NCBI GenBank assembly: GCA_009746045.1
Contig: RPFO01000114.1
Coordinates: 250,001-314,000, forward strand
Direction: 5' to 3'
Length of the DNA stretch: 64,000 bases
Source: Mesostigma viride
Taxonomy: Eukaryota > Streptophyta > Mesostigmatophyceae > Mesostigmatales > Mesostigmataceae
Shown: positions 45,340 through 56,754 of the stretch, piece after piece
Position numbering within the stretch: position 1 is the stretch's first letter
Layout: every line of letters starts with the position of its first letter
The notes under the pieces: model-generated
What the model was told of the DNA's origin: nothing
Database searches by the model: none
The model's input: only the letters and a program-made list of their open reading frames with translations
Made by a program: the position numbers and the translations under genes

Positions 45340-45990
45340 TGGACAAGTCAGGGCAGCTCGACAAGTGGACAAGTCAGGGCAGCTTGACAGGTAGACAAGT
45401 CAGGGCAGCTTGACAAGTGGACAAGTCAGGGCAGCTCGACAAGTAGACAAGTGAGGGCAGCTCGGCAAGTAGACAAGTCTGAGGGCAGCTAGACAAGTGG
45501 ACAAGTCAGGGCAGCTCGACAAGTGGACAAGTCAGGGCAGCTCGGCAAGTGGACAGGTCAGGGCAGCTCTACAAGTAGACAAGTCAGGACAGCTGGACGA
45601 GTGGACAAGTCTGAGGGCAGCTTGACAAGTAGACAAGTCAGGGCAGCTTGACAAGTGGACAAGTCTGAGGGCAGATGGACAAGTAGACAAGTCTGAGGGC
45701 AGCTTGACAAGTAGACAAGTCAGGGCAGCTTGACAAGTAGACAAGTCTGAGGGCAGCTCGACAAGTGGACAAGTCAGGGCAGCTGGACAAGTGGACAAGT
45801 CAGAGCAGCTTGACAAGTGGAGAAGTCAGGGCAGCTCGGCGAGTGGACAAGTCAGGGCAGTTCGACAAGTGGACAAGTCAGAGCAGCTTGACAAGTGGAG
45901 AAGTCAGGGCAGCTCGGCGAGTGGACAAGTCAGGGCAGTTCGACAAGTGGACAAGTTGGGGCAGCTCGACAAGTACACAAGTTAGGGCAG
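45340..45990. repeat. 26-bp minisatellite (about 22-24 copies)
   Basis: The unit GACAAGTCAGGGCAGCTYGA plus CAAGTG/CAAGTA repeats with 26-bp period. A 29-bp variant has CTGAGGGCAG. The reading frames over it are by-products. Confidence 0.9.
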
Positions 45991-46538
45991 GCCAGGACAG
46001 GGAAGAGGCAAAGCGGGCCGATGGGAAGAAAGGTACCCAGGGCAGGTCCTTGGGGACAGAACAAGTCCGATGGAACAAGTCCGGGCGGCAGGGGAAGGAA
46101 GGGTGACGTCCGAGGAGCTTTTATTTAAAGGCGACGTGACGCTCGCTTTAGTGTCAAGGTGGGAGGCGTGTTCGAGGGCAATTTCAGGCTTGTCGCTGAA
46201 GCGGTGCCATGGGATCGATTTATGCCTTGGTGATAGTGTCACCTTGAAGAGCGATGAACCAGAGTTTGAAGAGTGCCCTACGATGCTGGTACTTCCCTTC
46301 ACATGGCGCGACGGACCACATACTCGTAGACATAATTATAGTGATTGTTCAGATTTCTGGCCTGCAACGGTCATCTCTTTTGCACTACCGTACCACACCG
46401 CTACATCTGTTTTAGACCGACATCCTGGGGGCGCCAACTAGAAGGAGGTGTACAGAGTAGCACAAATAAGCTTTAAGTGACCATGATACCATCATTAGCG
46501 CGCAAGGGTATTGGTTACTAGGCTTTAAACTATTCTGA

Positions 46539-46740
46539 TTATTAGTACGACACCCAGCTACCACCCACCGGCACGTGGGTAAAACACCGGCACGTTGTCC
46601 CGCACGCGGAACAAGCATAGCGCTTACACTGTTAGCCGCTGCCTTTACTATAGCGACCATAGTATACACACGCAGCATGATAGCGACCATAGTATACACA
46701 CGCAGCATGCGCCGGCACGTTGCCCCGCATCCGGAACCGG
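46539..46740. repeat. Dispersed repeat containing empty hAT target site
   Basis: GATTATTAGTACGACACCCA then GCTACCACCCACCGGCACG parallels both flanks of the hAT element at 49.17-50.90 kb. CCGGCACGTTG-CCCGCA units recur at 46575, 46713 and 50920. A 27-bp piece (GCGACCATAGTATACACACG plus CAGCATG) is doubled at 46652-46708. Confidence 0.7.
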
Positions 46741-46804
46741 CCCGGGTGCAAGAGCGCCCGCATGATTACCGTATCAAATATATATAGATACATATATTTG
46801 ATAT

Positions 46805-47150
46805 ATGTATGAAGATACAGTATGAATGGTACAGAGATTGCATAGTACTATATAATAAATATCATGAAGATACAGTATGAATAGTACAGAGATTGCATAC
46901 TACTATATAATAAATATCATGAAGATACAGTATGAATAGTACAGAGATTGCATACTACTATATAATAAATATCATGAAGATACAGTATGAATAGTACAGA
47001 GATTGCATACTACTATATAATAAATATCATGAAGATACAGTATGAATAGTACAGAGATTGTATACTACTGTATAATAAATATCATGAAGATAAAGTATGA
47101 ATAGTACAGAGATTGTATACTCCTGTAGAATAAAATATCATGAAGATACA
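46805..47150. repeat. 55-bp AT-rich minisatellite
   Basis: About six copies of ATCATGAAGATACAGTATGA ATAGTACAGAGATTG...AATAAAT start at about 46806, 46861, 46916, 46971, 47026 and 47081, fading out by 47150. Confidence 0.9.
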
Positions 47151-48904
47151 TTTATAAAGAATACATAGAACTTTTACACAGAATAGATATCATGAAGATT
47201 CGTTATAAAATAGAATAAGTAAAGATCATGTTTGTGATGGCATTTGTCATTCGATCAGCCATGGCTCATTGTGGCCATTTGTTTGCGCCTAAGCCTATGT
47301 TGACCGAACCTCACGTTTGCAGCATCTGCTCTGCGCCTGCCTACTTCTTGTTGTAATGAACCAACAATTGCGCCCCCACCACGATGCGGTGAGAGTGCTC
47401 TGCGGCCTGCCCCGTTGAGGCAGAGCGAGAAGCTAGATCGGACCCCGGCAGTGTTTCTGCTAACGGTCCGAATCCGGACATCGTGTCTGAATGTCCGGAG
47501 GCCGCCGGGCCGTCCGGACGCGTTTCTCCGGAGGCCGCGCGGCCGTCCGGACACGTCCGGTAGCTGTCCGGGGGGCCCCGCCACTGACTAGGCCGAGTTT
47601 TGCAGCCGGCAGGCAGCAAGCTGGGCCCCTGGCTGCCACCGCGCGGCGTAGACAGGCCCTAAGTACGGATTCTAAGCAAGATTCCATGTTGTGCCTCTTG
47701 ATACCCACGTTTGTCCCGTAGCGAATTGGTAAATACTGGGTACACTCCTTTCTTGGTGTCAGTCCGTAGGCACACTTGTAATGGTTTTGTCAGGAGGCAC
47801 TTGGGCAGCCATGCGAATGTCATGCCAGCTTTCCCCCTTGCACGAAAATGCTGCGAGAAATGGCAGTGACGCCGCTAAAGCAAGTCTGATTACGGTGATA
47901 TACCGGGCTAATATTGCGATAGAAAACGGATGGTAAATATTGGGACGTGCATGCTTCTGCAAGCATTTCAGAAGCTTTTTCGTGACCGGAGGGCGGAGGT
48001 ATACCTGATAGAACTGGGGACGCCAGGCCGTGCAAGAATTTCACCGCAACTGCGGATCTTTAAGGAAAAGCGAGCAGCTGATTGCATGTTTGCTAACTGG
48101 ATGCTGCCGATGGTTTAAGTAACGAAACTCTCAGCCAGCATGCTAATTCAGAGAAAGAAAAGGAGGCTGTTTGAAGCGATGTTAAAGCTGTCAATTGCAC
48201 CCCTGCTGTCAGTCCGAGAAGTAGTTTTGGATTCCGATAAGGAGGAACGGGGGGTTGCGGCGCTGCGGATTACGAAAACAGCGTGGAGCCGCTGTATTCG
48301 CAAGGAGGATTGCTTAGCTGTCCGTGGGAAAATGGACACATGCAAAATGCTGGGGGTGAAATTATAGGAAGAGGCAGGGGCTATAGGAGTGCGCTGGGCA
48401 AGTGGGCGTCGACGGCTAGGGACAAGCGGCTTCAAAAAGCTTTCACGGATGGATTCAGGGTTTTCAAGAAATGGTATTTTATCGGAGACTGCTCAGCTTT
48501 GTTATGAGTTTGCAGAGGCTGTTGCTTTGCTATGCTGTATATCCCCACTTAATTTGGTTTTAAACTATTGCTATGTTACGTAATGGATGTACAGTTTGGC
48601 CCTGCCCGCATTCCACAGTCAGATAGCCCGTTCTCTTCCTCATTTTGTCTTGTTGGTACTTGGTAGCTTGGCTGCAAATGGATGCATAATGCATAAACGT
48701 GTTTGGTAGTTTTAGGCTGAGGCTTAAATGCCTTGGGACATCAGCTACCCTTTTTGCCTGGGTTTTCTCACAAGAGGCGCTGCAACCCAATTTTGTAAGA
48801 ATGCTAAAGGAAGAATCAAAACCATGATAGAAACCCTATTGCCATTTTGTTTTGCCCAGAAAAAAATTGCCAGCGTCTGGACCGTCCGAATCCCCCCCAC
48901 CTTA
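47151..48904. other. Non-coding stretch with TCCGGA cluster
   Basis: TCCGGA/GTCCGG words recur about ten times between 47465 and 47575. No gene is supported. Confidence 0.45.
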
Positions 48905-49005
48905 CCAGAAACACTGCGGCCCCCCCTCCTTCTCATTATGTATAGGGGCTGAAGGTTCCTTTATTGGTACCCACCTGACGCAGTCTACGTGATAATTAAT
49001 TAAGA
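48905..49005 (+). repeat. Family B 3' end, second copy
   Basis: TATGTATAGGGGCTGAAGGT TCCTTTATTGGTACCC matches 6117-6160. The class I hairpin follows with two changes (CACCTGACGCAGTCTACGTG), then ATAATTAATTAAG. Confidence 0.6.
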
Positions 49006-49345
49006 TCACGAGGATACACTATAAAGAATACATAGTAGTATAAATTTTTATACAACATAGGATATGATGTATAAATACATATTAAAATTTTTATAATTTT
49101 TTATAAAGAATAAATATCATGAAGAATTGAAGACACATTACTACTGATTATTAGAATGACATCTAGCTACAGTGCTTCTACTAACGGGACTATTTCGTCA
49201 ACCGGTTGACGAATTTTGAAAATAGTAGTAAAATAGTCAACCATTTTGGGCAATTCGTCAACCACATTCGTCAACCAACTCGGCAATTCGTCAACCAATT
49301 GACGAATATGTTCCGAAGTTCGTCAACCGGTTTGACGAAATGTTT

Positions 49346-49813
49346 ACACCCCTCGCATTGGTAGTTTTAATTCAGTTCAGCCAAAAGGCCCTTCGGAATT
49401 AGACATTAGCGTTTTATTGGTTGAAAGTGCTACTGTGTCCGCCCAATTAATTAATTATTAGTTTGTTTGTTTGGTTACCGAACAACCGTTGAACTGGCTG
49501 CGAAATTTAATAATTCTTTGTTTGTTGACTTTGTTATGTATAACCCAGCCGGATGCACTGCTCTTACGGCTAGGAAAAGCACATTTTTCAGCCAGAGATT
49601 TAATATTTCTTTGTTTGTTAGCGAGAAAGCTGCACACGTGACAGGAAAATAATATTTATTTACACTTTCTTTGTTTGTTTGGTAGCTTCGAAAACTACAG
49701 TTCACTACACTCGGGAATTAGTTAATTAAAATTCTTTTGTTTTATTTATCGCTTGCAGCTGGCCGGCGCCCAGCCTCATAATTATTTAATATACTTACCA
49801 ATGCGAGGGGTGT
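49346..49813. repeat. Inner inverted repeat inside the hAT element
   Basis: ACACCCCTCGCATTGGTA (49346-49363) is exactly complementary to 49796-49813. Flanking TTGACGAA/TTCGTCAA boxes extend the arms to ~36 bp with gaps. This may be a nested element or an older terminus. Confidence 0.7.
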
Positions 49814-50201
49814 ATAGGGTATTCGTCAACCACTCCAGAAGTTCACAGACTGAAGGCCAGACCTAAGGTCCAGCGGCGCGGCGTCAGGCCGTCAGCCCGT
49901 ACCATCTGAATCCTAGGTACGCTGCAGTTGGAGTTGGTTTGGAAAGACAGTACGTCAGTACGGTTCAAAACAATGCTCGGGTACCAAAACTGAAGACGAG
50001 CAAGGCAGGACTTGAGCCGACCAGGGCATGAAAAAATTATCCCTACATGTAAAGACCTGTAATCGCCCTGGGCAATCATGGTATTAATTACGTGACGACC
50101 TCAGGCCGTCTGGCGACTTTCATGTGCGATAAAATATTGCATGCGAAATTGTTTCGATAATGGCGGCGGCGATGTTTAGGAAGTGTTGCATGAGCTAGAG
50201 A

Positions 50202-50540
50202 TTGTCGAAGAAAAACGGTTTGGCAGGTTTCAAGACTAGCACCTTAGATGCTCTGTTTAAGAAGCAAGCTGGAGAAATTGTAGAAACGGAAAATATCGTC
50301 GACCTAGGCCGCAGTTTAGATGGAAAGGAGGGCAGGCAGGGTCGCGACAAACGCAAGAGGGTAGAGCGTGAGGAAGAGGATGGGTCTAATGCGCAGGAAG
50401 AGGAAGATGGCGGCCAGTCAGCATCATCTGACAGCGCCTCAAACTCTGTCGAGGAGGAATCTGGCGAGGAGGGGCCCAGACAGAAAGGAGCAAGGCCGAT
50501 GATGACGGCAGCTCTGGGCCAAGCTCGGACAAAACTGTGA
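50202..50540 (+). pseudogene. Acidic ORF remnant inside hAT element
   Basis: 112 residues after a TAG, with no ATG. The frame opens SKKNGLAGFKTSTLDALFKK and then becomes Glu/Asp/Ser-rich. The LDALFKK text weakly resembles the PCNA-box-like start of some hAT transposases, but the rest is only acidic low complexity. Probably a leftover N-terminal piece. Confidence 0.3.
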
Positions 50541-50912
50541 CAGTAGTGCCTGTTGATATCAGTGAGGAGGACGTGATGGTTGTTTAATGGCCTCGTGCTC
50601 AGTGTGCACACTTGACTCTGGCCTAGCTGTGAAGGATACTAGTCATTATTCTGTATTTAATGCAGTTGTCAACAACCACCAAGTGATATTGTGTTTTATC
50701 CACATGCATTACATGCGTGTGTGAGGCGTGAGCGATGAAGAAATAAAGCTTCCTCCCCCCCCCCCCCCAGGGTTGACGAAGCGCCACGGCAAATAGTCAA
50801 CCAGTTTGACGAATTGCCGAGGCAAATAGTCAACCATTTGACGAAATGCCGAGGCAAATAGTCAACAAGTTGACGAATGACAAAAACCCTTAGTAGAAGC
50901 ACTGTCTAGCTA

Positions 50913-53739
50913 CCACCCACCGGCACGTTGCCCCGCACGTGGAACTGGCCCGGGTGCAGCAGTGCCAGTGCGGACGCCAGTTTCTCAACGCGCGGGTAAA
51001 ACTGGCACGTCTCACAGTACCTGCTTTGGTTCAGGAGGGGGGAGGGAGGGAGGGAGGGAAAGGGGTAGGGGGGAGGGGGGAGAGGGAAGGGAAAGGGGAA
51101 TGGGGGGGGGGAGGTGACAGGAACGGGGACAAAAGGGTTGGGGGTAAGGCATTGGGGGGGGGGGGACAAGCCTGGGATTGAGACTGAAAACGAGATGAGA
51201 TATATAGGTCAATGAGAGGCTACCTACAATTCTAGGCTGCTTATTTCCTATTAGTTCAGGAATGGTCTTACAACTTCCCGCAATTCATATAGTAGTACTA
51301 ACCCAGTCCTCAACTATAAGCTTACGGTAGTCTATATTCCTAATAGCTATCTCCCCTGTAGTGATCCTCCATCATCCCCCTCCGACTGATCCTCCCCGCC
51401 CATTCCCCACCCCCCCACCCCGGCGACAGCGCAGTAAACCCCACAGGTACTACCGGCGCCTACATGTTGCCATGCAGTGCGCTGCTAGACCTTTGTTTTC
51501 CATACACGCACATGCACAGCATGTCCAGAAGACATGCGTGGGGAGCGGGGAGCCCCTGTCAACCGCAACAGTGCACCACGGCACGACACATGAAAGGTAA
51601 CGCTGCTGTCGCTGCACTAGGCATTTGGTAGCCATGTGTTTATCGGAAATTACGTGGTTTCGTGCAAAGCCAGGGCCGCTCAAGTAAGCAAAGAAGTAAG
51701 AAAATGTGCGTGTGCAACCCTCCGCGCCAACTGGGCACGCATGCCATGCCCATGCCGTGCCATGACGCGGTAATGTCCAAAACCTGCCAGAAATAGAAGT
51801 GGGGAAATCCCCCTTTGAGCCTAGCAATTGGACGTCCTAAATAAACCATATTGATGGAGCCTTTGACCCCAAGCCATGGTGTCGCGCGATTTCAAATGGC
51901 GCGTGCGACAGAATAAAGAGTCTTCCTTCTTTGGCAAGTTAAGAATCGATTCACGCCGACTTACTCGACGTGCAGCGCCATCGGTGGCGGAGCTGCAGAC
52001 GTCTGTGACCCCCCTGCCGGGGCCCCATGGACATACCGCGTAAGGATCTGCAAGGTTGGGACCTTGGTCCATCCCTCAAAGTGCGTCGATAACCTACGCG
52101 GCACCCTGGTGTACAGAGAGATTCCCATTCATGCAGTCAATTCTGCACCTCGCGAGGACAGCCTATAACGTTTAATTACCGCTGTAGAAAGCAGCACTGA
52201 TTAAACATGTCTATTTCCCTCTTGCCGATTAAAGACCCCGACCAGATACCAATTACTATCCAGCTTTAGCGAACGATTAGGGTTGCTAATTAGCGACCCC
52301 AAGCGGATCAGTAGAAGACGCTGATGTCTACTTGGAATGATTGGACAAAATGTAATCCCCGCCTGTAAAGGCGACCCCCCCCAAATTCTGCTTCAATTCC
52401 CGTTATCAAAGCGCGTGCATGCTCGGAGGACGGGTTAGAAAAGCGTCTGCCATTCGCAGTGAGCTGTATGTGCGCGGATGTTCTGTTATCCTCGGGGGTA
52501 AACTCCTGATCACAGCAGACTCGTTAAAATTTCCATGGGCAATACTCCCAGCATTCGTTGTTAATAATATACTGCGTTCAACGGCTACGCCTCGCCATTA
52601 TCTTCGCGAAGTAGGGAATAATAAATGCAGGACCTTGGGAAGCATATGCCCGTGATAGTAATCTGCATTCGGGGGTTGATGAAATAATAATGACCCCGGG
52701 CAATGGTGAATGAGGCAGGCCGGCATGGCATCTGCGTCGGATAATTCTGCTGGCAGCCCTGCAGGCCATTCCCGCGTAAAACCGATCGCTAATTTTCGCG
52801 GGCTCGATGTCTCGATCAGCCAAATTATCCACGGGCCTGCACGGGCACGAGTTGTCCTGGTCAGCACTCAGCACCTGCAGTTGATCGTACCACAGTCACA
52901 CGCGCCATCACGCAAGCAAACTGTGGGCACGCGAAAAGTATCTCACGCAGATCTGGGACAGGAAAACTATCCACAAACGCCCCGCAATACTTCCTGTTGC
53001 ACTGAGCACGCCGGCGGTTTCTTCAGAGTGGATCCTACTACCGCCTGCGGTCCTGGACGCCAATACGGCAGTGTTGCGTGCAAATGATGGAACCTCCCAC
53101 GAAGCGCTGATGTTTTTGATGAATCGAAGACACAACAAGGAGAAAAGAAACGCACGCGTGAAATAGAGAGGAAAGATTTTCCAGCTCCTACCGCAAAGCG
53201 TCATCACGCGCAGGCCTAGGAGCCGTGCCTGGGCGACGAAGAATTGCGAACCGCGGCTCTCGCGACAACGTCTCCTGTCTTCGTCGTTAAATCCAGAGAC
53301 TGTAATTTCTTTGACTGTAGGTACGATTTTGTTCGACGGGGGGGGGCGGTGCGGGATTCATGGTCGATGGTTCGAGGCGTGGCACTAGCATATCGAAATC
53401 GCCCCCAGGAATAATTATGGCTTATGCTAGACCTGGCATGCGAAGGTCTTAAGATGTAGGCACCCGGGGATCTCTTGACGAATTAGGATTGTTCTCGCCT
53501 TCCTGCACTTGTTTGCGGGATTGTAAAGATTCTGGGTGTTGTGCGTTTACGTTGGGGTGCTTTCCATTCGCCGTTGCCGGCGCGTCGTGCACCTTTTTTT
53601 TTAGTTTTGCACGTACGGGCGCGTTGTGTGTAAGGGGTATGCAATTCGAGGCATGTTAGGGGGTTGACTTATTGCGGTTGACGTGCTGCGGGCGCTTGTT
53701 GCACAGGCTTCGGCGAATTGCCGTTCATTCAAGGCCCCC
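50913..53739. other. Non-coding stretch
   Basis: A purine-rich GGGA/GGGG tract at 51036-51175. No gene, RNA or transposon is recognised in the rest. Confidence 0.4.
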
Positions 53740-53814
53740 ATGGCGTCGTGTAGTGTCGCTTCCCCTGCTCGAGGGGGCATTTCGGCTTTGCCCTCCCAAT
53801 CTCCGCCTAGTAAG
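53740..53814 (+). other. Candidate 5' exon (MASCSVASPARGG...)
   Basis: An ATG at 53740 gives 25 codons ending exactly at a strong donor AAG|GTAAGC (53815). The Ser/Ala/Pro-rich peptide could be a targeting peptide start. A possible next exon is 54274-54334 (CAG acceptor, ACAG|GTACAT donor), but phases do not connect simply to the AlgH gene downstream. Unproven. Confidence 0.25.
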
Positions 53815-55298
53815 GTAAGCTTGCACATGCTTTGGAATGATCAAAGCTGCGATTTACGGCGATTAGTGCGCCTAAGAATCCAACGGCGCCAAGCTGATAT
53901 TTGCAGTAGTGTGGTATGATATAACTTCCAAGTAGAGTTCAGTGCATGTGACTTTTGGAATCTGGAGATTCCGGTCGTTGAATGTATCAGCATTATCGTG
54001 AACGGGAAATTTGGACACGGGAGATTTCGGTCCTGTATTTTTCTCGGCATTGGTGTCCGATATTTTTTGTACACGGAGTGGCTACTGCTTTCTTGTCGTT
54101 TTCATCTCACTCTCATCTGCAAGTCCTGCATGCAGGCTTGCTAAGTTATGGGATAGGCATGATATGCGTAGTTTTGTTGCTATCAAGAATGGATTGGCCG
54201 CTTTTCTTTTGCTGATTTTTTAGGCTATCTCCTGCCTTTTTCTTTTTCTTTTTTTATTTTTTGGCAAATGCAGCGCACACATTGTCGATGTTTTTCTTCC
54301 ATGGCTTGTAGGCAACGAATTTCAGTGAAGACAGGTACATTTTTAAAAATCAGCTCTGTCCCTTTTTTTCCCTGTTGTCCCTTTTTTGTACTGAAGTCAC
54401 TAAGAATCAGCAGGCACCCTCGGTTTGCTCCTCTGAAATCTTGTTACGATTGAAACTGTTCATTGATCGTATCCATTTATCATATCCATTGAACCTGTTC
54501 ATGGATCATATTTATTGATAATATCTGTTGAACCTATTCATTGATCATATCCATTGAACCTATTGATTGATCATACATTGATCATATCTGTTTAACCTCT
54601 CGCCACTGAGCTTGCAATTTTGTTTTTTGAGATTGCAGGCACCCATGCCCCTCTCTCCCCACTCTCCACTCTCCCCAGTCCCCATTTCCCACTACTTACC
54701 CCCCACACTGCAATGCACCATAGTCTTCATCTGGAATTTGATGGGTTGTTCGTACTAGTCCCTCATCTCAATTGTGTTTCAAGAGTCTATCAATAGTGCT
54801 GATTGTCACCTCGCCTTATCAGGCAATGCACTTTGAATCCCATCCAATTCGTATGAATCTCTTCCTTATCTTAAGCTCCTCACTGTGTATGTTCAAGGTC
54901 GCATCAATTATGGTGTTGCCCCCCCCTTCCCCCCCCTCCCCTCCCTGGTCCCGTTTCCCTTTTCCCCACAGTGCGAAGGAACTTCGGCGCGACTCGGCGG
55001 CCCCCGCCCGTGCCCTGGGCACGTGCCACCTGGTGCCTCCCCAAGCTTGCCCCCCACAAGCCATGCCCCGTCCCACCCCCGCTTCCATGCGAGCCGAGGC
55101 ACCGAAGCCAGTTTCCGGTCCATCCCAGCCGCGTCGGCACTGTTTAATGCTTCACTACACGCGTTCTGTACCGGGAGTAACGACGCCGGGGGTGGGGTTT
55201 GCCGTAGCCGGGGTAGCCCCCTGGAAGCGTGCCCGGATGCCAGCCTTAATGTCGTCGGGAGCTGCTCGAGCGGTTTCTTGTCCGGGCACCATGTGTTC
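53815..55298. other. Upstream region of AlgH-family gene
   Basis: A degenerate repeat of TTGATCATATCCATTGAACC units lies at 54455-54600, and C-rich tracts at about 54916-54945. It could be an intron of the AlgH gene if the exon at 53740 belongs to it. Confidence 0.4.
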
Positions 55299-56701
55299 AT
55301 GACGCTCGCGCCAGCGCTGATGTCATCATTATCATCATCATCATCGTCTTCCCCTCGATGCGGGGAGTTCCGTCTCTTTTCGCTCTCGTCCTCTCGCGTC
55401 CATAGCCCACGCCACGTCTGCCACGCGCTGAACGACCCGAAGGGAAAACGCGACGAGAGCGGGGGGAAAGAGAGCGACGGCGGGGGAAGCAGCGGGGCTG
55501 GAAAGGAGGATGCCGGCGAGAAAAACCTGGGCAGCAGCAGCAGCAGCGGTGGCGGCGGCAGCGGGGCCAGCAACCAGGGGGGTGATCCCGCCAAGGCCAG
55601 CGGGCCCCCCGGCGCGTCGGCGTCTTCTTCCTCGTCCTCGCCCTCGTCGTATCGCAGCAAGCACGGCAAGGGCAAGGACAAGGACGAGGTGGCGCCCGCG
55701 CTCGAGACTGATTGGCGCGCGTTCCGGGCACGGCTGTTCGCGATGGAGCAGGTGAGGGTGGGAGAGGATATATATATATATTCCATGTATATATATTTGT
55801 GCTATATATACATACCATAAATATAAACGCAGCAATATATATATATATATTCCATGTATATATATTTGTAACATATATATTTTTATTAGTATATATATTT
55901 AATACCAGGGTTGTGGGCTCGATGTGGGGGGTAAAGCTGCTTGGTACGCTGCTCGCGATGGAGCAGGTGTGGAAGGGGGCCAGGGGGGGGGAGGAGGCAG
56001 GCGAAGCCTGTGCATGGACTTCGTGGTTTGTGGGTGAGGGTGAGAGGCTTGAAGGGGGGGGGGCGGGGTTGAGGATGGATGAGGCCTGAGGATGCACTCG
56101 AATGAGATTTTTGGAACTATACATATTCCGTTTTTGAAGTGGAATCATGCCTATCCTTTTTTTTGCAGTGGAACCTTGCTAATTCTTTTTTGCAGTGGAA
56201 TTTCGCCTGTTCTTTTTTTGCAGTGGAGTCATGCCTGCCATTTTTTTGCCGTGTCATCAAGATCAGGGGGCATGATTGTTTCCACCAGGGCATTGGTCAC
56301 AATCAGGGGGTATCTTGTTTCCACCAGGGCATTGGTCACAATCAGGGGGTATCTTGTTTCCACCAGGGCATTGGTCACAATCAGGGGGTATCTTGTTTCC
56401 ACCAGGGCAGTGGACTTTGTAGGGAGCGGCGGGGTTCTACGGCTTCGCTAGGCAGCCCCCTTCTCAGGGCTGGAGATGCGGCCACTGGATGGTCCATTCT
56501 TCCCCAGGAAACTCCGTCCTTGTGCTTGAATGGCAGAATTGGGTCAAAGTACTGTGCAACTTTTCATTTGGCTTGTTGGTTGGACACCTCTTTATTTCAA
56601 AAAGGTCATGTTTGATGTTCCTCACGCATTCGCTCTCCTGCGGCGGCGGGACAGGCTCCATGCATGACATGCTCACCACAACTTCACACACGCACACACA
56701 G

Positions 56702-56754
<53 letters not shown>

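Larger units (their letters stand above)
49162..50912. mobile_element. hAT-superfamily transposon, non-autonomous, 1735 bp
   Basis: The element at 49170-50904 has perfect 15-bp inverted ends, CAGTGCTTCTACTAA and its complement (50890-50904). It is flanked by the perfect 8-bp duplication TCTAGCTA (49162-49169 and 50905-50912). CAGTG ends and 8-bp duplications centred on CTAG are typical of hAT. Subterminal arrays of TTCGTCAACC/GGTTGACGAA (49194-49340, 49821-49833, 50774-50878) resemble transposase-binding repeats. No full transposase is seen. A related empty site at 46.54 kb supports the boundaries. Confidence 0.9.

Noticed and set aside
44642-45364. Ala/Val-rich plus frame and Ser/Asn-rich minus frame
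   Set aside because: Both read the same degenerate trinucleotide tract. No start context or domain on either strand.
45765-46106. Repetitive Gln/Lys/Ser frame over the 26-bp minisatellite
   Set aside because: The 26-bp period is not a multiple of three, so the frame cycles. There are no non-repeat flanking coding features.
55768-55900. Ile/Tyr-rich frames over TA repeats as coding extension of the AlgH exon
   Set aside because: A good donor (CAG|GTGAGG) precedes them and the conserved core continues in the exon at 56878.
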